DNA of 64,000 bases from the NCBI GenBank assembly GCA_031296915.1, contig JAVDPC010000004.1, positions 186,001 to 250,000 of the forward strand, read 5' to 3'. Made by a program: the position numbers and the translations under genes. A model generated the notes under the pieces. It searched no databases. It was given only the letters and a program-made list of their open reading frames with translations, and was not told the origin of the DNA. Every line of letters starts with the position of its first letter. The first letter of the stretch is position 1. Of this stretch, positions 46,519 to 53,510 are shown piece by piece. This DNA is from Cerasicoccus frondis. Lineage in GTDB: Bacteria > Verrucomicrobiota > Verrucomicrobiia > Opitutales > Cerasicoccaceae.

Positions 46519-47592
46519 CTAGCCGTTCAGTTGTTGTAAAATCATGTCGGTCACCTTTTGCACCAGCGCTTCGGCGTCGTCACCGGAGGGCTTGGCGGCA
46601 GGGGCCGACGGCATCGAGCAGACCACACCGGGGCGGAACTCGGAGTTGTCGCAAAGCTCGCACTCCTTCATGTCCTCGCGGCGGTCCGGCATACCCAACT
46701 GGCGACGAATCGCGATCAGCTCCTTCAGCTTGTTGCCGCCGTAGGTGTTGAGCCCGTGACCGAGCTGCGAAGCGATGTAAATGGTGTTACAGTAGGCCTC
46801 AGTGTTTTCCATCTTCCAGTAGGCGTCTTCGACGTCCTTGCCCCAGGTGATAACACCGTGGTTTTGCATGATGATGGACTGGTGCTGCGGGGCCAGCTCG
46901 CCAACGGCCTTGGCGTTCTCGGGCGTGCCCGGCGTCTCGTAGCGGGCCAGCGCGATCTCGCCCAAGAACACTTCGGGCTCAGGGATGAGGCAGGTGGGAG
47001 GCGCGACGCCGGCAATCGCAAACGCGGTTGCGTGAATCGGGTGCGCGTGCACGCAGCTCTTGGCATCGGACGTAGCCTTCATGATCGCCAGGTGCGTGTT
47101 AACCTCCGACGTGCGCTTGCGCGAACCGGCGACCTGGTTGCCATCAAGGTCGACCATGCAAATGTCTTCCACGTCGACAAAGCCCTTGGAGATCAAAGTC
47201 GGCGTGCAGAGCACGAGGTTGTCCCCCACGCGGACGGTGATGTTGCCGCCGTTGCCATCGCAGTAATTCTTCGCCCAGATGCGGCGGCCCATGTCGCAGA
47301 TGCGCTCTTTGATCACGCGCAGTTCCGGCGAGTTGAAGTAAGCTTGGATCGCCTCGTAGCCCACGGGATCGGCGCCGGGCTTCCACTTAAATTCGTAGTC
47401 CGGCACGACGGGCTCGACCTTCGACGCGGGTGCTGCGCTCGGTGCGCGCCCCTTGGCCTTGCCGCTCTTTTTGGCTTCGCGGATGGCGTCCTTGGCGGAG
47501 GGGGTCAGGACGGCGTTGTCGGGGATGGCGCACAGGCCTTTGCCGCTGGCCAGCAGCGCTTCAACGTCTTTACCGGTGAATACTTTTTTCAT
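46519..47592 (-). CDS. Class II aldolase of PVC-type BMC (fuculose/rhamnulose phosphate aldolase-like)
   Basis: The central ~200 residues are a class II aldolase/adducin domain: CDGNGGNITVRVGDN (phosphate loop), CVHAHPIHATAFAIAG with zinc His residues, and IIMQNHGVITWG with the third His. It would cleave L-fuculose- or L-rhamnulose-1-phosphate to dihydroxyacetone phosphate and lactaldehyde. The 357-residue length exceeds the ~215 of FucA. The N-terminal extension (TGKDVEALLASGKGLC...ILTPSAKDA-like AVLTPSAKDAIRE) resembles a motif of BMC accessory proteins. The C-terminus ends in linker SAPAAKPSG then helix DDAEALVQKVTDMILQQL, a candidate encapsulation peptide. The neighbouring BMC-P starts 3 bp upstream. 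Confidence 0.88.
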   Translation of the reverse strand: MKKVFTGKDVEALLASGKGLCAIPDNAVLTPSAKDAIREAKKSGKAKGRAPSAAPASKVEPVVPDYEFKWKPGADPVGYEAIQAYFNSPELRVIKERICDMGRRIWAKNYCDGNGGNITVRVGDNLVLCTPTLISKGFVDVEDICMVDLDGNQVAGSRKRTSEVNTHLAIMKATSDAKSCVHAHPIHATAFAIAGVAPPTCLIPEPEVFLGEIALARYETPGTPENAKAVGELAPQHQSIIMQNHGVITWGKDVEDAYWKMENTEAYCNTIYIASQLGHGLNTYGGNKLKELIAIRRQLGMPDRREDMKECELCDNSEFRPGVVCSMPSAPAAKPSGDDAEALVQKVTDMILQQLNG

Positions 47593-47595
47593 GAT

Positions 47596-47901
47596 TTAAA
47601 GAGTGTGGGTCGAGCCCTGGTAAGTGATTTCATCGATCAACGCGCAGTTAAACGCATCGACCGGTGTCGGTTGGTCAAAGGTTGCGGAAGCCTCCCCCCC
47701 TTCGACAAAGCCAATGACGTCGCCGAGACCGCCGCCCATGTTGTCATAGACAACCACGTCGGGCTGGCCGGAAACCGGCGGCAGCTCATCGCCGCGAATG
47801 CGCGCCTTGTCCATCGGGCTGACCAACAGGAAGCGGCCGGCCTTGTAGGACGGATCGCTGTCACTGAGGGTTACTTTGCCGATAACTTTGCCGAAGCGCA
47901 T
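47596..47901 (-). CDS. BMC pentamer shell protein (BMC-P, EutN/CcmL family)
   Basis: This 101-residue protein caps vertices of the polyhedral shell. It begins MRFGKVIGKVTLSDSDPSYKAG and has RFLLVSPM, DVVVYDNMGGGLGDVIGF and a CALIDEI end, the EutN/CcmL fold pattern with the GAGxGDxV-type turn. It is one of three BMC-P genes here; three paralogues are typical of PVC-type loci. It lies 3 bp upstream of the aldolase start, so the two are co-translated. Confidence 0.93.
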   Translation of the reverse strand: MRFGKVIGKVTLSDSDPSYKAGRFLLVSPMDKARIRGDELPPVSGQPDVVVYDNMGGGLGDVIGFVEGGEASATFDQPTPVDAFNCALIDEITYQGSTHTL

Positions 47902-47963
47902 TTGGGTGAAAGTTCGAAGGTTTGAAAGTTTGGAGGTTGGGAGGTTGGGAGGTTCGAAAAGTT
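47902..47963. repeat. BMC spacer with GGTTCGAAAGTT-type repeats
   Basis: This spacer contains repeated short units of the form AAGTTCGAAGG, AGGTTTGAAAGTTTGG and GGAGGTTGGG. Closely related low-complexity units fill the spacers at 49809-49899 and 50619-50700 but not those outside the BMC locus. It may be a structured or processed mRNA region. Confidence 0.5.
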
Positions 47964-48221
47964 TTAATCGTCTTCGATGGCGAGGATCATGTTGCGAATC
48001 GGCGTCTTATCGATGCCGAGGAATTCGCGCACGCCCTTGCCGTCGGTGGTGATGACAATCTTCGAGCCAACGCCCGCGCCTTGCGGATCGATCGCCATCA
48101 CGGGCTGGCCGACTTCGTTATCCGCCTCGTCGATCGGCTGGCAAATGAGCAAACGCCAACCGCGCATGGTCTCATGACACATGGTGCTGACGACGTTGCC
48201 ATCTACTCGGGCGCGGATCAT
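47964..48221 (-). CDS. BMC pentamer shell protein (BMC-P, EutN/CcmL family)
   Basis: This is the shortest of the three, with 85 residues: MIRARVDGNVVSTMCHETMRG, WRLLICQPID, VMAIDPQGAGVGSKIVITTDG, and RNMILAIED. The GAGVGSKIVITTDG turn is the clearest EutN/CcmL match in the set, and its RARVDGNVVST start is the classic beta-1. It would form pentamers at shell vertices. A repeat-rich spacer separates it from each neighbour. Confidence 0.94.
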   Translation of the reverse strand: MIRARVDGNVVSTMCHETMRGWRLLICQPIDEADNEVGQPVMAIDPQGAGVGSKIVITTDGKGVREFLGIDKTPIRNMILAIEDD

Positions 48222-48335
48222 TGGGAGGAAAGGTGTGGAAGTTTTGAAGTGTTGATGTGTGGAGGTTATATCGTGGCTTTGAGTTTGGCAGGAACTTCAA
48301 CACGTCCCCACTTCAACACCTCTACACTTTGAAAT
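48222..48335. repeat. BMC spacer with GTGTTGAAGT-type repeats
   Basis: The spacer has GTGTGGAAGTTTTGAAGTGTTG on the left and ACTTCAACACGTCCCCACTTCAACACC on the right (each shown only in part in this description: key units are GTGTTGA and TCAACAC), which can base-pair over several short stretches. It could be an mRNA stem between BMC-P and the aldehyde dehydrogenase. Confidence 0.45.
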
Positions 48336-49808
48336 TTAATACATCTGGAGAGAGTCCACCAAGACGCAGCGGCGGCGGCGGGTAAAGGTGTCGGGCGTCG
48401 TGATGCCTTCGCCGGTTGTCGTGGCGATGGAGAAGCTGGAGTAGCCCTCGCCGCCGATCCCGAGGCCCGCTGTGCAGGCGCCGTTTTTCACAAACAATGT
48501 GGTGTCGAGCGCGCGGGCCATCTTGCCCATACTGGTCACGTCGGTGGAGTGGATCATCGCCGAGTGCTTATAGCCGTGCTCGGACTCGACGGCCATTTCG
48601 ATCGCGTGGTCGATGTCGCGGGCACGGATGACAGGCACCATCGGCATCATCTGCTCCTCAACGACAAAGAGGTGATCGGCGTCGGTTTCTGCAAAAAGCA
48701 TTTCCGTGCCAGCGGGCGCGGACGTGCCGGCGATTTGCGCAAGCTTGGTCGCATCGGCGCCAACGAGGTCGCGGTTCACGACAGGGTGCGAGCAGCCGCC
48801 GCCATCACCCTTGAAGGTGAAGGCAACCTTGGTCAGGCGATCCAGCTGCGCGGTGTCGAGCTGGAAGGCGCCAGCCTTCTTCAGCGCAGCAATGAACTGG
48901 CCGTAAACTTTCTCGACGACGAAGATTTGCTTCTCGCCGATGCAGAGCAGGTTGTTGTCGAAGGCGGCGCCAAAAATGATATCGCTCGCGGCCTTGTCGA
49001 GGTCGGCGGATTCGTCGATAACGACAGGCGGATTGCCCGGGCCCGCGCAGATCGCGCGCTTACCGCTCTTCATCGCGGCGTTGACCACACCAGGGCCACC
49101 GGTCACGCAAAGCAGGTTTACATCGGGCGATGCACAAAGCTCGTTAAAGCTGTCGAGCGTTGGCTTCTCGATAATGGTCGCAATGTTCTCAATGCCGATC
49201 TCGGCTTTGATGCGCTTATTGAATTCGCGGACTGCCACCGCCGCGCACTTCGCGCCGCCGGGGTGCGCATTGAAGACAACCGTGTTCCCCGCAGCCACCA
49301 TGCTAACGATGTTGCAAGACAAAGTCGGGATGGAGTGCGTGACAGGCGTGATCGCGCCGATGACGCCGAAGGGCGTATTCTCTTCCATCGTGATGCCATG
49401 GTCACCGCTCATGCCGCGCGGCGCGAGCCACTCAACGCCGGGCAAATTCGGGATGCCTTCGAGCTTGGCAATCTTGTGCTCCAGGCGGCCAATCTTGGTT
49501 TCGGCAAACTCCAGCTCTCCCCACTCGACGGCCTTCTCGGCGCACGTGTCCTTAATGATCTTAACGACCTTCGCGCGGCCTTCGATGCCGAGCTTGCGCA
49601 GCTTCTTCTGGGCTTCGCGGGCAGCGGCGGCGGCGTCACTAGCCGTGGTAAAAACGCCGAGGTCACCATTGGCGCAAGCGCCGTTGCAAGAGCAACCACA
49701 GTCATCCTTTTTCGATTCAGTCGGCGCAGCGGCGCCTTGCTCCTGTAGCTTGCGCAGCACATCGGCCACGACGCTCTTCAGGGCGGATTCATCGATTTGC
49801 AAACTCAT
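48336..49808 (-). CDS. CoA-acylating aldehyde dehydrogenase of BMC (PduP-like)
   Basis: The 490-residue enzyme oxidises an aldehyde (lactaldehyde or propionaldehyde) to acyl-CoA with NAD+. The catalytic Cys lies in DNNLLCIGEKQIFVV, and SHSIPTLSCN-like THSIPTLSCNIVSMVAAGNTV, FNAHPGGAKCAAVAV and GGPGVVNAAMKSGKRAI mark the family. The N-terminus is an amphipathic helix (LQIDESALKSVVADVLRKL) then a linker with CGCSCNGAC, four cysteines in nine residues. The helix is a probable encapsulation peptide, and the cysteine cluster is not part of the known catalytic domain. The neighbouring spacers have the BMC-specific repeats. Product would pass to PduL. Confidence 0.94.
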   Translation of the reverse strand: MSLQIDESALKSVVADVLRKLQEQGAAAPTESKKDDCGCSCNGACANGDLGVFTTASDAAAAAREAQKKLRKLGIEGRAKVVKIIKDTCAEKAVEWGELEFAETKIGRLEHKIAKLEGIPNLPGVEWLAPRGMSGDHGITMEENTPFGVIGAITPVTHSIPTLSCNIVSMVAAGNTVVFNAHPGGAKCAAVAVREFNKRIKAEIGIENIATIIEKPTLDSFNELCASPDVNLLCVTGGPGVVNAAMKSGKRAICAGPGNPPVVIDESADLDKAASDIIFGAAFDNNLLCIGEKQIFVVEKVYGQFIAALKKAGAFQLDTAQLDRLTKVAFTFKGDGGGCSHPVVNRDLVGADATKLAQIAGTSAPAGTEMLFAETDADHLFVVEEQMMPMVPVIRARDIDHAIEMAVESEHGYKHSAMIHSTDVTSMGKMARALDTTLFVKNGACTAGLGIGGEGYSSFSIATTTGEGITTPDTFTRRRRCVLVDSLQMY

Positions 49809-49899
49809 GGGGATTTATAAAAGGTTCGAAAAGTGCGAAGGTTGGGAAGTTCGAAAAGTTAAGTTGCTTTGTGTTGCAGAGTTACTTTCCGACGCAGAG
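49809..49899. repeat. BMC spacer with GGTTCGAAAAGTT repeats and degenerate palindromes
   Basis: GGTTCGAAAAGTGCGAAGG and GGGAAGTTCGAAAAGTT occur here. The end of the spacer has ACTTTCCGACGCAGAGT (49884-49900), a two-mismatch relative of the dispersed palindrome, overlapping the stop of the BMC-P gene at 49900. Confidence 0.5.
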
Positions 49900-50208
49900 T
49901 TATTTGGCCTTGTAGGTTTGCGTGCCGAGGACATCGACCGTGTCGACGATACCGACGACGGCGCAGTCCACCGGCAGCGGCTTCATACCCTCGGTTGCGC
50001 GGGCGGAGCTGCCCTGCACGAAGAGCACCATCTCGCCCTTGCCCGCGCCCAGCCCATCCACGGCGACTACCGTATTGGAGCCGTCGCGGAACTTGGTCGG
50101 GTCTTCCGGATCGACCAATTGCGGACGCAGCAGGAGCAGCTTACGCCCCTTCATTTTGTCGTCCTTCTTGGTCGCCACGACGTGGCCGATGACTTTCGCG
50201 AGAAACAT
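49900..50208 (-). CDS. BMC pentamer shell protein (BMC-P, EutN/CcmL family)
   Basis: This 102-residue protein is the third vertex protein. It has MFLAKVIGHVVATKKDDKMKG, KLLLLRPQLVDPEDP, VAVDGLGAGKGEMVLFVQG, SSARATEGMKPLPVDCAVVGIVD. GLGAGKGEMVLFVQGSSAR is the hallmark EutN/CcmL loop. All three copies differ enough to occupy different vertices or have different functions. Confidence 0.95.
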   Translation of the reverse strand: MFLAKVIGHVVATKKDDKMKGRKLLLLRPQLVDPEDPTKFRDGSNTVVAVDGLGAGKGEMVLFVQGSSARATEGMKPLPVDCAVVGIVDTVDVLGTQTYKAK

Positions 50209-50215
50209 AGGGAAA

Positions 50216-50318
50216 TTAAAGTGAGCAAATTAAAAATTAAAGTTGGAGGCAGTCTTCGGAGGGTGCCCGCGATTGGGAGCAACCCTCTTTAATTTGCTCA
50301 CTTTAATTTTTAATCTCC
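50216..50318. repeat. AT-rich inverted-repeat spacer
   Basis: ATTAAAGTGAGCAAATTAA on the left and TTTAATTTGCTCACTTTAAT on the right are inverted arms enclosing about 45 bp of GC-rich loop. It is the same family as the arms at 6846-6943 and the single arm at 4750-4776. Between BMC-P and BMC-H on the minus strand it may be an RNA processing or attenuation hairpin that gives shell proteins different dosage. Confidence 0.5.
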
Positions 50319-50321
50319 AAT

Positions 50322-50618
50322 TTACTTCTTTGCCTTGGCTGGGGCCGAAGGGAGGACCTTGGCGATTTCGTCTGCCGGGCGGGCGATGACGTGGGCGCTG
50401 ACCACTTCGCCGAAGGAAGCGGCGGATTCGGCGCCAGCGTCGAGGGCTGCCTTTACGGCGGCGACGTCGCCAACGATGGTTGCGCTAACGAGGGCGCTGC
50501 CGACGCTCTTCATCGGGCCGACGAGCTCGACGTTGGCGGCCTTGAGCATGGCGTCAACGCCTTGCACGAGCGAGATAAGTCCCTTGGTTTCGAGGAGTCC
50601 GATTGCTTGAGATGCCAT
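50322..50618 (-). CDS. BMC hexamer shell protein (BMC-H)
   Basis: This is a 98-residue single-domain BMC protein that tiles shell facets. It reads MASQAIGLLETKGLISLVQGVDAM, then VELVGPMKSVGSALVSATIVGDVAAVKAALDAGAESA, with the GDVxAVKxAxxAG signature near the pore. The pore loop is SVGSA rather than the common KIGSG. The C-terminal APAKAKK tail is basic. I chose the ATG at 50618: upstream extension of the frame is Ser/Pro-rich shadow of the kinase gene. The AT-rich inverted spacer precedes it on the stop side. Confidence 0.94.
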   Translation of the reverse strand: MASQAIGLLETKGLISLVQGVDAMLKAANVELVGPMKSVGSALVSATIVGDVAAVKAALDAGAESAASFGEVVSAHVIARPADEIAKVLPSAPAKAKK

Positions 50619-50700
50619 TATATTTATTGGTTTGAAGGTTGGAAATGTTCGAAGGTTCGAAAGTTGATTGTTCGAAGGTGGAAAGTTAGGTGGTGTTTTT
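50619..50700. repeat. BMC spacer with GGTTCGAAAGTT repeats
   Basis: GGTTTGAAGGTTGGAAATG, TTCGAAGGTTCGAAAGTTG and TTCGAAGGTGGAAAGTT follow in series, matching the spacers at 47902 and 49809. Confidence 0.5.
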
Positions 50701-51885
50701 TTAAACGGGTTGCGCGGCGAGGAAGCGGGAAACTTCGCGCGCGATGACCAACTCTTCGTTGGCCGGGATGACGTAGGCTTTGACGCGGGAATTGGCTGCG
50801 CTGATTTCGCCTTCGTCGCGGGTGGCGGCGTTGGCCGCGGGGTCGAGGGTGAGTCCGAATTCTTCGAGGCCGGCGCAGACTGCGGCGCGGAGAGCGGCAT
50901 TGTTTTCGCCAATGCCGCCGGTAAAGCAAATCGCATCAAAGCCGCCCATCTTAAAGACGAAGGAGCCGGCCCAGTGGCGAATGCTATCAACGAGGTGGTC
51001 GATGGCGAGTTGCGCGCGTTCGTTGCCGCCTTCGGCTGCTTCGAGCACATCGCGCAGGTCGTTGCTGACTCCGGAAATGCCGAGCAGGCCGCCTTCCTTG
51101 GTGAGCTGTCGTTCGCACTCCTCAACGCTCAGGCCCTGCGTCTTCATCATGTAGGGCACGGCCATGGAATCGAGGTCGCCGACGCGATTGTTTTGCGGCA
51201 AGCCGCTCTGCGGAGAGAAGCCCATCGATGCGCCAATCGCCACGCCGTTCTTGATGCCCGTTACGGAGCTGCTGCCGCCGAGGTGGCAGGAGATCACGCG
51301 CAGCGGTTTGCCGTCGATGGCGGTGTCGCCCTTTTGGTAAAGCGCTTGCACCTTTGCAGCCACGTCTTCACGGCCGATGAGTTGCGCGGAGCGCTCGGCA
51401 ATGAACTTATGGCTGGCGCCGTGGAAGCCATAACGGCGAACCCCGGCATCATGCCAACTTTGCGGCACAGAGTAAATCGACGACGGCTTCGGCACCCACT
51501 GATAAAACGCGGTTTCGAAGAGCGCCACCCGGATAACGGACGGCATCACCTGCGCAAACATGCGAATGCCGTTGGCGTAAGCCGGGTTGTGCGCAGGAGC
51601 AACTTCCTTGAAGCCTTCCAGCGCAGCGAGCACCTGGTCGTCCGCTTCCACACAACCGCTGAGATCCTTGCCGAGCACGGTCTTAAAACCGACAGCGTCG
51701 AGATCGCCTTCGCCGGTTAAGTGGCCGTCCTTTTCGAGCGTCGCCAGGCAATCTTCGATCACTGGCGCAAAGTCTTCGACACGCTCATAACCGCCCTTGG
51801 CCAGCAAGCGTTCAGCGCCGCCCTCTAATTGATAGAGGCGGTATTTGAACGACGTGGAGCCGAGGTTGGCGACGAGGATTTTCAT
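50701..51885 (-). CDS. Acetate/propionate kinase family protein, variant active site
   Basis: The 394-residue protein is an ASKHA kinase of the acetate kinase family: NLGSTSFKYRLY (N7 retained), APAHNPAYANG (His-123 equivalent), YGFHGASHKFIAE (His-180 equivalent), CHLGGSSSV, PQNNRVGDLDSM (Arg-241 equivalent) and PANEELVIARE (Glu-384 equivalent). Two ligands differ from the Methanosarcina enzyme: GHRVVHGG becomes VGFKTVLGK (the acetate-binding Arg-91 position reads Lys or is displaced), and FDTAFH becomes LFETAFY (Asp-148 to Glu). It would turn an acyl phosphate from PduL plus ADP into ATP and a free acid, possibly lactate. Variant residues could fit a larger substrate. Confidence 0.88.
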   Translation of the reverse strand: MKILVANLGSTSFKYRLYQLEGGAERLLAKGGYERVEDFAPVIEDCLATLEKDGHLTGEGDLDAVGFKTVLGKDLSGCVEADDQVLAALEGFKEVAPAHNPAYANGIRMFAQVMPSVIRVALFETAFYQWVPKPSSIYSVPQSWHDAGVRRYGFHGASHKFIAERSAQLIGREDVAAKVQALYQKGDTAIDGKPLRVISCHLGGSSSVTGIKNGVAIGASMGFSPQSGLPQNNRVGDLDSMAVPYMMKTQGLSVEECERQLTKEGGLLGISGVSNDLRDVLEAAEGGNERAQLAIDHLVDSIRHWAGSFVFKMGGFDAICFTGGIGENNAALRAAVCAGLEEFGLTLDPAANAATRDEGEISAANSRVKAYVIPANEELVIAREVSRFLAAQPV

Positions 51886-51894
51886 TTTAAGAAA

Positions 51895-51997
51895 TGATGA
51901 ATTCAGAATTATGAATTATGAAATTAGCATGCTGACGTGTAGCGGATAACTCTCACGTCTATCCCCTTTCATAATTCAGCATTCATCATTCATCATT
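51895..51997. repeat. Inverted repeat spacer before BMC-H gene
   Basis: ATGATGAATTCAGAATTATG on one side and CATAATTCAGCATTCATCAT on the other pair over about 22 bases with three mismatches, enclosing about 50 bp. It could be a terminator-like or processing hairpin between two BMC genes on the minus strand. Confidence 0.45.
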
Positions 51998-52001
51998 CAA
52001 A

Positions 52002-52280
52002 TTAGCCCATCCAGTTGCCGAGCTTGGCGAGGTCTTCGTGCGGACGTGGGATGACCTGCACACCGAGCACGTCGCCCACTTGGGAAGCGGCTTCAGCGCC
52101 AGCGTCAACGGCAGCCTTAACGGCAGCGACGTCGCCCACGAAGAACGCGGTTACGATGCCGGAACCAATTTTGTCCCAGCCGCTCATGGTTACATCCGCC
52201 GACTTGAGGGCGGCGTCACAGGCTTCGAGAAGAGTAATGAAGCCCTTGGTTTCGATCATGCCTACAGCTTGCTTAGCCAT
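52002..52280 (-). CDS. BMC hexamer shell protein (BMC-H)
   Basis: At 92 residues: MAKQAVGMIETKGFITLLEACDAALKSADVT, then GWDKIGSGIVTAFFVGDVAAVKAAVDAGAEAA. It has the most canonical pore loop (DKIGSGIVTA), so it is a likely major shell protein. The C-terminus is short (PRPHEDLAKLGNWMG). Confidence 0.96.
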   Translation of the reverse strand: MAKQAVGMIETKGFITLLEACDAALKSADVTMSGWDKIGSGIVTAFFVGDVAAVKAAVDAGAEAASQVGDVLGVQVIPRPHEDLAKLGNWMG

Positions 52281-52309
52281 TTTGATGTCTTTCTTAAGGT
52301 GTTAAAAAT

Positions 52310-52579
52310 TTAGAGTGTGAACTGCTTGAGCAGGTCGCTGTGCGGGCGGGCCATAACGTTGGAGGAGACGAGCTCGCCAACCTTGTCTGCGGCTTCAGCG
52401 CCAGCTTCGACGGCTGCCTTTACGCTGCCGACGTCGCCCTTGCAGAGGACCGTTAAGAAGCCGCCGCCGATGGATACCTGGCGCACGAGCTCGACGTTCG
52501 CGGCCTTAACCATCGCGTCGCTGGCTTCGACGCTGCCCACGTAACCGCGGGTTTCTACCATTCCGAGTGATTCGCTCAT
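52310..52579 (-). CDS. BMC hexamer shell protein (BMC-H)
   Basis: At 89 residues: MSESLGMVETRGYVGSVEASDAM, NVELVRQVSIGGGFLTVLCKGDVGSVKAAVEAGAEAA. The pore loop is SIGGGF. It lies 29 bp upstream of the previous BMC-H; together they are an operon core. Three BMC-H paralogues and no double-domain BMC-T gene are present in the window. Confidence 0.96.
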   Translation of the reverse strand: MSESLGMVETRGYVGSVEASDAMVKAANVELVRQVSIGGGFLTVLCKGDVGSVKAAVEAGAEAADKVGELVSSNVMARPHSDLLKQFTL

Positions 52580-52689
52580 GATTTATTTATGGGTTTGTAA
52601 GGTGTGTAGGGTGTGTAAGGTTTGTAGGGTGAGTAAAGTGGCCTTGGTTTTCGCATTATGCACATTTCCAACATTACTCACGTTACTCA
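52580..52689. repeat. BMC spacer with GTGTGTAGGGT repeats
   Basis: GTAAGGTGTGTAGGGTGTG and GTAAGGTTTGTAGGGTGAG are near-identical 19-base tandem units, followed by GTGAGTAA paired with TTACTCAC near the pduL stop. This is a third type of low-complexity spacer between BMC genes. Confidence 0.5.
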
Positions 52690-53358
52690 CTATTTGATCA
52701 GTTCGACGTGGCTTTCGGGGGTGAGGCCGCAGGCGTTGCCTTCGTCGGTGTCGATGTGGACCTCGAGTTTAAAGTCGGGCTTCACGCGGACAAAGATTCG
52801 GTCAAAGGTCACGCCAAGTTCGCCGCCCACGCGCATCTTCATGTAGTCGCCCTGCTTGACGCCGTAATGTGCGGCGTCGTCCGGGTGCATGTGCACGTGG
52901 GGCGCGGCGCGGATGACGCCTTCGTCCAGTTCGAGAAAGCCAGCGGGGCCCATCAGCATACAGCCGGGTGTGCCCTTGATGTCGCCGGATTGGCGAACAG
53001 GAATCTTGTAGCCCATCGCAATCGAGTCCGTGTAAGCGAGCTCGACTTGGTTCAAGTCGCGGCACGGGCCGAGGATGCGGAGGTTCGAAATAACGCGGCT
53101 GCGCGGGCCGACCATGGTCACGGATTCTTCCGCAGCGTATTGGCCCTCTTGGTAAAGCCACTTCATGGGCTTCAGCTCGTGGCCCTTGCCGAAAAGAATC
53201 TCCACCGCTTCCGGCGTCAGGTGGCAGTGACGGGCGCTGACGTTAACCACCAGCGGATTCGGGCCCGAAGACGGCGCAGCCATGCCGAGTTGCGAATAGA
53301 CACTCTCGCGGACCAGTTTTTCGATTTGGGAACGGGAAATAGCGGGATTGGCGCTCAC
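52690..53358 (-). CDS. pduL: Phosphate propanoyltransferase PduL
   Basis: PduL converts acyl-CoA to acyl phosphate and so regenerates CoA in a compartment. The 222-residue protein has an N-terminal amphipathic helix (AISRSQIEKLVRESVYSQL) that looks like an encapsulation peptide, followed by a linker. The catalytic domain has NVSARHCHLTPEAVEILFG (zinc His/Cys), CRDLNQVELAYTDSIAMGYK, VRQSGDIKGTPG, and PHVHMHPDDAAHYGVKQGD (second zinc site), matching the PduL double beta-barrel. It is the first gene of the minus-strand BMC run, so any promoter should lie in 53359-53510. Confidence 0.95.
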   Translation of the reverse strand: MSANPAISRSQIEKLVRESVYSQLGMAAPSSGPNPLVVNVSARHCHLTPEAVEILFGKGHELKPMKWLYQEGQYAAEESVTMVGPRSRVISNLRILGPCRDLNQVELAYTDSIAMGYKIPVRQSGDIKGTPGCMLMGPAGFLELDEGVIRAAPHVHMHPDDAAHYGVKQGDYMKMRVGGELGVTFDRIFVRVKPDFKLEVHIDTDEGNACGLTPESHVELIK

Positions 53359-53510
53359 TTAATTCGGGGTTTAAATTGGAGGTTTTGAAAAAGTATGACC
53401 AAAATCTTCCAAAATCTTCCAAATCGTCAAGCAAAAAGTTTCATCCGTTCGTCTCAGCAACAAAAAAAGCGCCGCAAAACGACGCCAATCGCTCATTCGC
53501 TAGAGCAGCT

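Noticed and set aside
50619..51125. Long N-terminal extension of the BMC-H protein at 50322
   Set aside because: The extension is a Ser/Pro-rich antiphase shadow of the kinase gene; the ATG at 50618 starts the typical BMC-H sequence.
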